A stretch of DNA of 64,000 nucleotides, taken from the NCBI GenBank assembly GCA_028287785.1, contig JAQBOZ010000027.1, positions 351,899 through 415,898 of the forward strand. The letters run 5' to 3'. The position numbers and the translations under genes were made by a program. The notes under the pieces were generated by a model. It was not told the DNA's origin and made no database searches. It was given only the letters and a program-made list of their open reading frames with translations. Below are positions 40,291-48,766 of the stretch, in pieces (position 1 is the stretch's first letter; the number at the start of each line of letters is the position of its first letter). Source of the stretch: Chlorobiota bacterium. Its GTDB lineage: Bacteria; Bacteroidota; Ignavibacteria; OLB7.

Positions 40291-41217
40291 ATGATCAATC
40301 GTATCAGAGCGTACAGCATCGCGATAGCGGGTTTCCTGCTGGGCTCGGCCGGAACAGCATTGGCACAGGGGTCGAAGGTCGTGGCACGGTATCACCGGTA
40401 CTGGCTTCCCGACCAGGCGACGGCGATAGCGGGGAAGGTGGACGACATGTTCAACCTGATCCTCTGGATCACCTCGGTCGTGTTCGTCCTTGTCGCGGTG
40501 GTCCTTGTATACTTCCTCATTCGTTATCGCGCCCGTCCGGGTGGCAAGGCCATCTTCTATCATGGTAACACGCGGCTGGAGATCATCTGGACCGTGATAC
40601 CGGCGCTGATCGTGATCGCCCTCGGGTTTCTGAGCAAGGACCTCTGGTCGCAGATCAAGCAGCAGTTTCCCGCCGAGAACGATGCGCTTGTGATCGATGT
40701 CCGTCCCCGGCAGTTCCAGTGGGATATCCGCTATGCGGGGGCCGACGGGAAGTTCAACACCCCGGACGATATCACGACCATCAACCAGCTTCATGTTCCC
40801 GCCGGGAAGAACGTGCTGATCAAGCTCACCGCGCAGGATGTGATCCACAGCTTCTTCGTCCCCGAGTTCCGGGTGAAGCAGGATGCGGTTCCCGGCATGG
40901 TGACCAAGACCTGGTTCAACGTGCCGAAGCCGGGGCACTTCGAGATTGCCTGCGCGGAGCTGTGCGGGCTTGGGCATTACCGGATGCGGGGCTACCTGAC
41001 GGTCGACACGCAGGCGGATTTCGACGCATGGTACAGCAAGCAGCAGAGCGAAAAAGCCGCGCAGCTTGCGCCACCGCCCGTCGCGCCCGCGGCCCCCACG
41101 GGTGGGTCAACCACCGATAGCGCCCTTATCCCGCCGAAAGGCGACACGGCGACTCATGGCACCGTCACGGGCGACAGCGCCGGTGCGAAGAAGACCGACA
41201 CGGCCACCGGAAAGTAG
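40291..41217 (+). CDS. coxB: Cytochrome c oxidase subunit II
   Basis: 308 residues. Signal/first hydrophobic segment, two helices (about 53-75 and 95-113), then the CuA cupredoxin domain with the complete site: WDIRY aromatic region, HSFFVPEF (first His), and CAELCGLGHYRM (two Cys, Glu, His, Met). The C-terminal tail is Pro/Ala/Thr-rich and has no CxxCH, so this is an aa3-type rather than caa3-type subunit II, and it needs an external donor such as the neighbouring multiheme cytochrome or cupredoxins. Confidence 0.95.
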   Translation: MINRIRAYSIAIAGFLLGSAGTALAQGSKVVARYHRYWLPDQATAIAGKVDDMFNLILWITSVVFVLVAVVLVYFLIRYRARPGGKAIFYHGNTRLEIIWTVIPALIVIALGFLSKDLWSQIKQQFPAENDALVIDVRPRQFQWDIRYAGADGKFNTPDDITTINQLHVPAGKNVLIKLTAQDVIHSFFVPEFRVKQDAVPGMVTKTWFNVPKPGHFEIACAELCGLGHYRMRGYLTVDTQADFDAWYSKQQSEKAAQLAPPPVAPAAPTGGSTTDSALIPPKGDTATHGTVTGDSAGAKKTDTATGK

Positions 41218-41349
41218 GTAGCGTCGCGGCCGCGATGGCCGCGCCCGAAGCGCGAGGGGGCGGCACGTCCGCCGGTCGAAAGAAGCCCTTCCGGGCCATC
41301 TGTCGGAAGCTCTTATCCTGAATCTCAGCAAGCAACTATCAAGGTCGAC

Positions 41350-43185
41350 ATGGAATCCACGGCTCAGGTTCTCGAACGCCCGCATGCCACCGAGGAGCAT
41401 CACGGACACGCGCATCCGCAGTTGTCCTTCCTCGAGAAATATGTCTTCTCGCTCGATCACAAGGTGATCGGCATCCAGTTCATGTTCAGCTCCCTCTTCT
41501 TCCTTCTGGTGGGGGGGTGGCTGGCGCTCCTGGTCCGCTGGCAGCTCGGCTTTCCCGGTCAGGCCATTCCCTGGTATCTGGCCGGGTTCCTGGTGCCCGA
41601 GTCGATCGCCTCGGCGTCGGTGATTCAGCCGAACACCTACAACACCCTCTTCACCATGCACGCCACGTTCATGGTGTTCTTCGCCATCATGCCGATGATG
41701 ATCGGTCTGTTCGGGAACTTCCTGATCCCGCTCCAGATCGGCGCTCGCGATATGGCCTTTCCGGTGTTGAACATGCTCTCGTTCTGGCTTTCGGTTCCCG
41801 CGGGTCTCCTTATGCTGGCGAGCTTCTTCGTCGAAGGAGGTCCGGCCTCTGCGGGCTGGACCTCGTATGCTCCGCTCTCGGCGGTGGCTGATTTTACGGG
41901 GGTCGGGGTCGGGCAAAATCTATGGGGGATATCGCTCCTTGTGCTCGGCGTATCGTCGATCATGGGGGCGATCAACTATATCACGACGATCATCAACATG
42001 CGGGCCCCCGGCATGACGATGTTCCGAATGCCCTTGCCCACTTGGGCCATCTTCATCACGGCGATTCTCCTGCTGCTTGCCATCCCCGTCCTCTCGGCGG
42101 CGATCGGCCTGCTGCTGATGGATCGGACGCTGCACACCAGCTTCTTCATCCCCGCGGGGCTGACCGTGACGGGCAATCCGCTGGCCGGGCATACCGGAGG
42201 CGGGCAGCCGCTTCTCTGGCAGCATCTTTTCTGGTTCTTCGGCCACCCGGAAGTGTACATCATGATCCTTCCGGCGATGGGGATCACATCGGAGATCCTC
42301 GCCGTCTTCGCCCGCAAGCCGATCTTCGGCTACCGCGCCATGATCTTCTCGATCTCCGCGATCGCCTTCCTCGGGTGGATCGTCTGGGGGCACCATATGT
42401 TCCAGTCGGGAATGAACCCGGTGCTCGGCACCACATTCATGATCTCCACGATGGTGATCGCCGTTCCATCGGCCATCAAGGTGTTCAACTGGCTGGGGAC
42501 GCTCTGGGGAGGGCAGATCCAGTTTACCGTGCCGATGCTCAACGCGCTGGCGTTTGTCTCGATGTTCACCATCGGCGGGCTCTCCGGCATCTTCATGGCG
42601 TCCACCCCGGTGGACTCCTTCATTCATGATACCTACTTCATCGTCGGGCATATCCATTACGTCCTCTTCGGCGGCTCCCTCTTCGCGGGCTTCGCCGGCA
42701 TCACGTTCTGGTTCCCGAAGATGTTCGGCAGGATGATGAACCCGACCATCGGCAAGATCCATTTCTGGCTGACGTTCATCTTCTTCAACTGCACCTTCTT
42801 CCCGATGCATATCCTCGGCATCGCCGGGCATATGCGCCGGATTTTCGATCCGAACGAGTACCCGCACCTGGCGCATCTCCAGCCGATCAACACGTTTATC
42901 ACGGTGTCGGCGCTGCTGCTCGGGTTTACGCAGCTTATCTTCATCGCGAACCTCTTTATCTCGCTCAGGACCGGCAAGCGCGCCGGGAACAACCCGTGGC
43001 GTTCCAACACGCTTGAGTGGACCGTTCCCTCGCCCACCGGCCACGGCAACTTCGAGGTGGTTCCAACGGTCTATCACGGCCCGTACGAGTACAGCTCGCC
43101 GATGACCGATGAGGATTTTCTGCCGCAGGACCAGCCGGTCGATCCCGAGCGGATGAAGCTGGCGCAGGGAATGGGGCATCACTGA
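41350..43185 (+). CDS. coxA: Cytochrome c oxidase subunit I
   Basis: 611 residues, 12 or more helices. Heme a ligand H104 (MHATFMVFF), CuB/active-site block HPEVY at 299-303 with the cross-linked tyrosine, HH at 348-349 as CuB ligands, and H434 (heme a3) with H436 (heme a) in GHIHYVLFG. This is an A-type heme-copper oxygen reductase that pumps protons while reducing O2 to water. The His-rich N-terminus (HATEEHHGHAHPQ) is unusual and might bind metal. Confidence 0.97.
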   Translation: MESTAQVLERPHATEEHHGHAHPQLSFLEKYVFSLDHKVIGIQFMFSSLFFLLVGGWLALLVRWQLGFPGQAIPWYLAGFLVPESIASASVIQPNTYNTLFTMHATFMVFFAIMPMMIGLFGNFLIPLQIGARDMAFPVLNMLSFWLSVPAGLLMLASFFVEGGPASAGWTSYAPLSAVADFTGVGVGQNLWGISLLVLGVSSIMGAINYITTIINMRAPGMTMFRMPLPTWAIFITAILLLLAIPVLSAAIGLLLMDRTLHTSFFIPAGLTVTGNPLAGHTGGGQPLLWQHLFWFFGHPEVYIMILPAMGITSEILAVFARKPIFGYRAMIFSISAIAFLGWIVWGHHMFQSGMNPVLGTTFMISTMVIAVPSAIKVFNWLGTLWGGQIQFTVPMLNALAFVSMFTIGGLSGIFMASTPVDSFIHDTYFIVGHIHYVLFGGSLFAGFAGITFWFPKMFGRMMNPTIGKIHFWLTFIFFNCTFFPMHILGIAGHMRRIFDPNEYPHLAHLQPINTFITVSALLLGFTQLIFIANLFISLRTGKRAGNNPWRSNTLEWTVPSPTGHGNFEVVPTVYHGPYEYSSPMTDEDFLPQDQPVDPERMKLAQGMGHH

Positions 43186-43209
43186 CCGATAGTTCGTTCC
43201 GCTGAAATG

Positions 43210-43239
43210 GGGGGACCGAGTCGCATCGGTTCCCCTTTT
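43210..43239 (+). terminator. Terminator-like hairpin after coxA
   Basis: Stem ggggaccga / tcggttcccc with one bulge and a 6-base loop, followed by TTTT, 25 bases past the coxA stop. It would separate coxBA from the downstream heme A synthase transcript, fully or partly. Confidence 0.65.
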
Positions 43240-43373
43240 CCGTTCAACGACCCGGCCCGTCGATGGCGCGTTTCATCGGGGAGACCAAAGGAAAATGTTG
43301 GTAACGGGATCGTGGTAGTGATGGTGGTCCGTGGTTATTTTTAAGGGCGTTACTAACCAGGTGAAGTCTTTCG

Positions 43374-43379
43374 TATAAT
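43374..43379 (+). promoter_or_regulatory. Possible -10 element ahead of ctaA
   Basis: A TATAAT hexamer sits 8 bases before the ATG of heme A synthase and after a terminator-like hairpin. If used, the transcript would be nearly leaderless unless a downstream in-frame ATG (43397 or 43403) is the true start. Weak evidence, since FCB bacteria often use a different consensus. Confidence 0.25.
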
Positions 43380-43387
43380 CAGGCCGA

Positions 43388-44497
43388 ATGGCGGGTATGG
43401 GCATGACGATTTCCAACAAACGGCGCCTGTGGCTCCATCGCTACGCGATCTTCGCGGCGCTCTGGATCGTGGCGCTGATCTTCTTCGGGGCGCAGGTCAA
43501 GAGCACCAGTTCCGGCCTCTCCGTGCCGGACTGGCCCAACACCTACGGACATTTCATGTTCTCCTTTCCGTGGGAGAAGATGGTTGGCGGGATCTTCTGG
43601 GAGCATTCCCACAGGATGATCGCCTCGATTGCCGGCCTGTTCACCTTTGCCCTGACCGTCGCCACCTACCGGATCGATGACAGGAAATGGGTGAAGCGAT
43701 TGTCCCTCTCGGCGTCGATCGCGGTGCTGGTGCAGGGGCTTCTTGGCGGGCTTACGGTGCTCTTCTATCTCCCCACCTGGCTGTCCAGCAGCCACGGGAC
43801 GCTTGCCCAGATCTATCTCTGCATCGTCGTCTCCGTGGCCGTTGTCACATCTCCCCGCTGGAGCGATGCCCCGGCCACCTCCCCGGACGGCGGGAGAATT
43901 TCCCTTCGAAGCCTTGTTCTCGCCACTACCGGCGTCATCTTCCTTCAGCTCATCTTCGGCGCCGTGATGCGCCATTCCGATGCCGGCCTCGCCATCCCCG
44001 ATTTTCCGACGATGTTCGGAAGCTGGGTTCCGCCGCTTTCCGATGCGCGGCTGGCCGCGGCCAATCATGAGCTGCGCGATCTGGGCCTCCTCTGGAAGCG
44101 GGGAATGCAGGATATCTCCGCCGCCGAAATGTTCTCCCACGTCCTCCACCGCGCGTGGGCGGTCGTGGTGACGATCATGGTGCTCTGGACCGTGATCAGG
44201 GTACGACGGGAGCGCGCGGAGGCGGCCATCAGGCGACCGGCGTTTCTACTGCTCGGGCTCCTCGCGGCGCAGGTCACGCTCGGTATCCTGACCATCCTCA
44301 CCGAAAAGCAGTTCACCGTCGCCTCGCTCCACCTGCTCAACGGCGCGCTCACCCTGGCGACAAGCGTCGTCCTGTCGATTCAGGTCCGGCATCTCCTTCG
44401 CGATCCGAATCGCGATGCCGTCCCCGTTCACCAGGGGCGTCCCCGCGTCGCCGTCCCATCGGGTCGCGCGCTTGAAGCCGATGAGGTGGGGGCATGA
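43388..44497 (+). CDS. ctaA: Heme A synthase (COX15/CtaA)
   Basis: 369 residues, eight helices. Converts heme O to heme A for the oxidase. Motifs: VPDWPNTYGHF, the heme-ligand block WEHSHRMIAS, a second half with HSDAGLAIPDFP, and HVLHRAWAV with conserved histidines. In-frame ATGs at residues 1, 4 and 6 make the exact start uncertain. The stop overlaps the ctaB start (ATGA), indicating translational coupling. Confidence 0.94.
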   Translation: MAGMGMTISNKRRLWLHRYAIFAALWIVALIFFGAQVKSTSSGLSVPDWPNTYGHFMFSFPWEKMVGGIFWEHSHRMIASIAGLFTFALTVATYRIDDRKWVKRLSLSASIAVLVQGLLGGLTVLFYLPTWLSSSHGTLAQIYLCIVVSVAVVTSPRWSDAPATSPDGGRISLRSLVLATTGVIFLQLIFGAVMRHSDAGLAIPDFPTMFGSWVPPLSDARLAAANHELRDLGLLWKRGMQDISAAEMFSHVLHRAWAVVVTIMVLWTVIRVRRERAEAAIRRPAFLLLGLLAAQVTLGILTILTEKQFTVASLHLLNGALTLATSVVLSIQVRHLLRDPNRDAVPVHQGRPRVAVPSGRALEADEVGA

Positions 44498-45390
44498 CCG
44501 AAACAAAGACTCTTCAGCCGGACGAGGTCAGGAAGATGACACGCTTCGGCGATTACGTTGAGCTGACCAAGCCCCGCCTGACGCTGCTGTCGGTGCTGAC
44601 AACGCTTGCCGGGTTCTACGTTGCGCGGCAGGGCCCGCTCGATGTGATGCTCCTGGTGCACACGCTGATCGGCACCTTCATGGTCGGCGGCGGCTGCGGC
44701 GCGCTGAACATGTACGTGGAGCGGGAGCACGATACGCTGATGCGGAGGACGATGACCCGTCCGCTGCCGTCCGGCAAGCTCCCGCCGATGGAGGCGCTTG
44801 CGTTCGGCCTGCTGCTGACGATCGGCGGCACGATCTATCTCTGGCTGATCGTCAACCCGCTGACCGCGATGCTCGGCGCCGTGACGGTTGTCAGCTACAT
44901 TCTCTTCTACACGCCGATGAAGCGGCTCTCCACGCTCAACACGGTTGTCGGCGGCATTCCCGGAGCGCTTCCGCCGGTGATGGGGTGGGCCGCGGCGCGG
45001 GGAAGCCTGAGCCCGGAGGCCGGGGTGCTCTTCGCAATCCTCTTCTTCTGGCAGATGCCGCACTTCCTTGCGCTTGCCTGGATGTACCGTCAGGACTACG
45101 CGCGGGCCGGCTATAAAATGCTTACCGTGGTCGATCCCGAGGGGGGAAGCACCAGCCGCCAGATCCTTCTCTATACGGCCGCGCTTCTTCCGGTGAGCCT
45201 CCTTCCAAAGATATTCCTCTTCTCAGGATCGATTTACTTCTTCGGCGCGCTCGGTCTTGGCGTTATCTTCCTCGGGTTCGGGCTGATGCTCGCCATCTCC
45301 CGGAAGAACAAGCACGCCCGCTACCTGTTCTATTACTCACTCTTCTATCTCACGGCTCTTCTCCTGCTGATGGCGCTCGACCGGGGATAA
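44494..45390 (+). CDS. ctaB: Protoheme IX farnesyltransferase (heme O synthase)
   Basis: 298 residues, UbiA-family prenyltransferase with about nine helices. Attaches the farnesyl group to heme B, giving heme O for CtaA. Characteristic stretches: YVELTKPRLTLLSV, the prenyl-diphosphate/Mg site NMYVEREHDTLMRRTMTRPL, and YTPMKRLSTLNTVVGGIPGALPP. Four-base ATGA overlap with ctaA. Confidence 0.95.
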   Translation: MTETKTLQPDEVRKMTRFGDYVELTKPRLTLLSVLTTLAGFYVARQGPLDVMLLVHTLIGTFMVGGGCGALNMYVEREHDTLMRRTMTRPLPSGKLPPMEALAFGLLLTIGGTIYLWLIVNPLTAMLGAVTVVSYILFYTPMKRLSTLNTVVGGIPGALPPVMGWAAARGSLSPEAGVLFAILFFWQMPHFLALAWMYRQDYARAGYKMLTVVDPEGGSTSRQILLYTAALLPVSLLPKIFLFSGSIYFFGALGLGVIFLGFGLMLAISRKNKHARYLFYYSLFYLTALLLLMALDRG

Positions 45391-45447
45391 CCATTCGGTC
45401 GTTTGCGGCGCCGGGAAATCGGAGGGGGACGATACGAACTCACAACA

Positions 45448-45470
45448 GGGAGCCCGGACGGGCTCTCCCC
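45448..45470 (+). terminator. GC-rich hairpin after ctaB
   Basis: Stem gggagcccg / cgggctctccc with a 2-base bulge about 60 bases past ctaB; no T-run. Possibly only attenuates or protects the message, because the oxidase genes continue downstream. Confidence 0.4.
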
Positions 45471-45528
45471 TGGAAGGCCCCTACTGGCGGGTCAACGGCC
45501 CATTCTGTTACGAGCTTTAAGGTGAACC

Positions 45529-45765
45529 ATGGAAGCCAACGGAATCGGATCGGGACATGGCGTCTCCGATCCGTACGATTACAACGCGCATCGCAGCGAT
45601 GAGCTACGCCGTCGCAACCGGCTGGCCGGGATCATCATCACGATCGTGATCGTGGTGATGGTGATCGCCACGGTGATCTATGTGAGCTGGTACGGCGGCA
45701 CCAACATGGCCCCTCAGGCGCCATTGCACTCCTCCATTGTCGTAACAACCAGAGGTCGGGGATGA
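45529..45765 (+). CDS. Small single-helix protein upstream of coxC
   Basis: 78 residues; AAGGTG precedes the ATG. A polar N-terminus (about 34 residues), one strong membrane helix (LAGIIITIVIVVMVIATVIYVSW) and a short outer tail. Its stop overlaps the coxC start by ATGA. No family recognised; by position it may be a small accessory subunit of the oxidase. Confidence 0.75.
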   Translation: MEANGIGSGHGVSDPYDYNAHRSDELRRRNRLAGIIITIVIVVMVIATVIYVSWYGGTNMAPQAPLHSSIVVTTRGRG

Positions 45766-46355
45766 AATCACGTGGCATCGCACAGCCGGGCGTGGTCCGG
45801 GGCGGGGGGCAGATCGTCAGCAATTCGCGGCTCGGGATGATGCTCTTCGTGGCATCGGAGGTGATGCTGTTCGGCGGGCTGATGGCTGGCTTTCTGGTGC
45901 TCCGGTTCGGCAGCGGCAATTTCAGCGGCATGCAGCGGCTGCCGATCGGCGTGGCCGGGATCAACACCGTCATCATCCTCGCCAGCAGCCTTATGCTGAT
46001 CGTGGCGACGCGGTCGCTGAAACGGGGGAATGTCAATCTCTTCAGGATCGGATCTGTTGCGACGTTTGCGCTGGGGATGCTGTTTCTCGCCATCCAGTGC
46101 TACGAGTGGAACCTGCTGATGCACGGCGGGATGCTCCCCAGTTCGAGCATCTACGGGGGCATCTTCTATCTTCTGACCTGGGCGCACGGGCTTCACGTGC
46201 TTGGCGGCGTGGTTATCCTGGCGGTCCTCGCCATCAAGGCATGGCGCCAAGCGATCACCCTGAACAGCCGGAACTTCGTGGCGGTCGCATCGATCTACTG
46301 GCATTTCGTCTCCCTCGTCTGGGTGGGACTTTTCCTTTTCCTCTTCGTCTTCTGA
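45762..46355 (+). CDS. coxC: Cytochrome c oxidase subunit III
   Basis: 197 residues, five helices, the short bacterial form of subunit III. Conserved features: GMMLFVASEVMLFGGLMAGF near the start with the helix glutamate, TWAHGLHVLGG, and the end block SIYWHFVSLVWVGLFLFLFVF. It stabilises subunit I and may supply protons. Coupled to the preceding small gene by ATGA. Confidence 0.93.
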   Translation: MKSRGIAQPGVVRGGGQIVSNSRLGMMLFVASEVMLFGGLMAGFLVLRFGSGNFSGMQRLPIGVAGINTVIILASSLMLIVATRSLKRGNVNLFRIGSVATFALGMLFLAIQCYEWNLLMHGGMLPSSSIYGGIFYLLTWAHGLHVLGGVVILAVLAIKAWRQAITLNSRNFVAVASIYWHFVSLVWVGLFLFLFVF

Positions 46356-46412
46356 CCTTCCCCCGCGCGCCGGCATCGGTAGTGAGTGGGGAGTGATGGG
46401 CGATATCGATCA

Positions 46413-47093
46413 ATGGTGATGACTATGATGGAACAGAACCCGAACCCCGAAATCTCGGTCGCCCGGAGGCGCTCGCGCATCGGAATGGTGATCGTCCTGG
46501 GCGTGATGGTGCTGCTTGGCGCCGGCGCGTGGACGCTGTTGCGGGAGATGCAGCACAAGGAGCGGACCCGCCCGGAGGATCTGCTCGCCGATTTCGGTCC
46601 GGTGCCGAATGCGGCGCTGATCGAGCGAAGCGGAAAGCCTCTGGCGCTTGGATCGCTGAAGGGGAATATCTGGGTTGCCAGCTTTATCTTCACCAAGTGC
46701 GGGGGAAGCTGCCCGGCGATGAGCCTGAAAATGCGCGACCTCCAGACATCGCTCGACAAGGCGGGCGATGTCAAGCTGGTCACCTTCACCGTCGATCCCG
46801 ACAACGACACCCCGCAGCGGCTGAACGAGTACGCCAAGGTGTACGATGCCAGGCCGGACCGGTGGCTGTTCCTGACGGGGCAGAAGGCGCAGATGCAGGA
46901 TCTTGCCAAGAACTCGTTCCACCTCACCGTGGAGGAGGGGACCGATCCGAACGAGCCCATCATCCATTCCAAGCGTTTCGTGCTGGTGGATCAGGAGGGG
47001 CATATCCGCGGCTATTACAACAGCGAGGATGATGAGGCCAAGCAGAAGCTCCTGACCGATATCGGCACATTGATGCGCGGCGACGGCCGGTAA
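46413..47093 (+). CDS. SCO-family copper chaperone for CuA
   Basis: 226 residues from ATG 46413 (46425/46428 also possible). One N-terminal anchor helix (IGMVIVLGVMVLLGAGAW), then a thioredoxin-like domain with the copper-binding C96 and C100 in KCGGSCP and H185 in IIHSKRF. SCO proteins deliver copper to, or reduce thiols in, the CuA site of CoxB, which fits the location at the end of the oxidase genes. Confidence 0.92.
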   Translation: MVMTMMEQNPNPEISVARRRSRIGMVIVLGVMVLLGAGAWTLLREMQHKERTRPEDLLADFGPVPNAALIERSGKPLALGSLKGNIWVASFIFTKCGGSCPAMSLKMRDLQTSLDKAGDVKLVTFTVDPDNDTPQRLNEYAKVYDARPDRWLFLTGQKAQMQDLAKNSFHLTVEEGTDPNEPIIHSKRFVLVDQEGHIRGYYNSEDDEAKQKLLTDIGTLMRGDGR

Positions 47094-47260
47094 CGGCCCC
47101 ACGATCAGGCCGGTTCCGCCGGTCACGCGGGAGACTGCCTTGCATATCTCGGCATTCCTCTCCTTATTCGCGGTGATGGCGCAGGTTCGGCCGCTCCAAT
47201 CTCTCCGCGCGCAATCGGCCGGTGTGCCATGACACTGTTTTCTCAGCAATCAATCCTTTC

Positions 47261-48217
47261 ATGACATCAACCTTCGGTCGGCTCGCTTCCGTCGTGCTCG
47301 GCATGGCGACATTTCTGGTCGTTGCCACGGCGAGCGCACAGAAGCCGTATATCTATGATTTTCTCCGGAGCGATGTCTCCGCGCGGGCATCGGCGATGGG
47401 CGGCAGCTTCATCACCGTCACGAACGATGTCTCCGCCATCTATTACAACCCGGCCACGCTCAACACCATCGATTCGTCGCAGGTAGCGTTTTCAGCGTTC
47501 AAGCACCTTCTCGATATCAACAGCGGCTCGTTGATGTTCGCCACCGAAATCTCCGGCATCGGCAGGACCGGCATCGGCGTCTCGTACAACAACTACGGCT
47601 CCTTCCAGCGGCGCGATAAGAACGGGCAGGAGGTGGGGGATTTCGGGTCGAGCGATATCGTGGCGATCGTCGGCTGGGGAACGACGCTGGGGGAGGGATT
47701 CTCGGCCGGCCTCAACGCCAAGGCGATCTTCTCGACGATCGATACCTATGGCTCCTCCGCGCTTGCCCTCGATGGCGGGCTTCTCTACGTCGATACGGCA
47801 AGCCGCTTTCAGGCCGCCGCCTCCATCCAGAATCTCGGCGGCCAGCTCTCCTCGTTCGGGCAGGGGAGCGAGCCGCTTCCGGTCGATCTCCGTCTCGGCG
47901 TATCGCACCAGCTTCGCGGGCTTCCGCTGCTGATCGCGCTCAATTTCAGCCGCCTGCTGGACGAGCAGGATAACTTCATCGATCGGTTTGCGGCCTTCAG
48001 CGTCGGCGGGGAGTTTACGCTTTCCAGGCCGATACGCCTCCGCATCGGCTACAACAACAGGATTCGCCAGGATGTCCCGATCGGCTCGTCGAAGGGGCTT
48101 TCCGGCTTCTCGGGCGGTGTCGGCATCGTGATCAAGGATTACCGCGTCGATTACTCGTTCAACAGCCTGGACCGGCTCGGCGGCCAGCATCGCGTGACGC
48201 TCAACGCCGCGTTCTGA
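47261..48217 (+). CDS. PorV/PorQ-family outer membrane beta-barrel protein
   Basis: 318 residues from ATG 47261; signal peptide ends at TASAQ. A FadL-like beta-barrel of the PorV/PorQ group: the early FLRSDVSARASAMGGSF and NDVSAIYYNPATL motifs are typical, and the protein ends in alternating strands closing with HRVTLNAAF, an outer-membrane C-terminal phenylalanine. In T9SS organisms such proteins act as cargo shuttles or surface-attachment partners (PorV) or related accessory proteins (PorQ). The internal length fits PorQ better; the exact role is open. Confidence 0.8.
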   Translation: MTSTFGRLASVVLGMATFLVVATASAQKPYIYDFLRSDVSARASAMGGSFITVTNDVSAIYYNPATLNTIDSSQVAFSAFKHLLDINSGSLMFATEISGIGRTGIGVSYNNYGSFQRRDKNGQEVGDFGSSDIVAIVGWGTTLGEGFSAGLNAKAIFSTIDTYGSSALALDGGLLYVDTASRFQAAASIQNLGGQLSSFGQGSEPLPVDLRLGVSHQLRGLPLLIALNFSRLLDEQDNFIDRFAAFSVGGEFTLSRPIRLRIGYNNRIRQDVPIGSSKGLSGFSGGVGIVIKDYRVDYSFNSLDRLGGQHRVTLNAAF

Positions 48218-48290
48218 GACTTCTCCGGCGGAGCCGGGAGCCTAGGGGCGCGCGGGGAACTTTATGCATGGGCCGGCTGTTCTGTTTTTC

Positions 48291-48572
48291 ATGGAACCAA
48301 GAATGATCGAAATCAAAACGACCGCGCAGCCGGCAAAGCCCGCCGACGAGCGTCTGCCGCTTATCGCCGGCCCGATGATCTGGTACGCTCTGGCCGGGTT
48401 TGCCATTCTGATCTCCGCCTACCTCTTCCTGTTCGCCCCGTCCGGTGAGGGAAACCGGAAGGAGATCGGCATCTTCATCGGCCTCTGGGCCCCAATGTTC
48501 GGCATCCTTGGCCTGCGTGCCGAGATGATGGAGCTTCGGGAGGATCTCTCCCGCCGGCGGAGACGTTCCTAG
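48291..48572 (+). CDS. Small two-helix membrane protein
   Basis: 93 residues from ATG 48291; ATG 48303 (MIEIKT) is an alternative. Two hydrophobic helices (MIWYALAGFAILISAYLFLF and IGIFIGLWAPMFGILGL) separated by a short polar loop, with an Arg-rich end. No family recognised. It lies between the PorV/PorQ-like gene and the SBBP cargo on the same strand. Confidence 0.65.
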   Translation: MEPRMIEIKTTAQPAKPADERLPLIAGPMIWYALAGFAILISAYLFLFAPSGEGNRKEIGIFIGLWAPMFGILGLRAEMMELREDLSRRRRRS

Positions 48573-48766
48573 TCCGTCACCACGGATTCCGTGTTTCCCG
48601 TCGCCGGTTGTATCACCGGGCCGCAGCCACCCCGTCACAGTTCATTCATCACATATCGCGGTTCCGGTCATTTCGCCGTACCGCTTCCGGGGCGTATTAT
48701 TGCCGTTCAATTCCGGCTGCCGCCGTCCGGCATCCTCACTCGCCGGGATATCCCAGGTACGCGATC

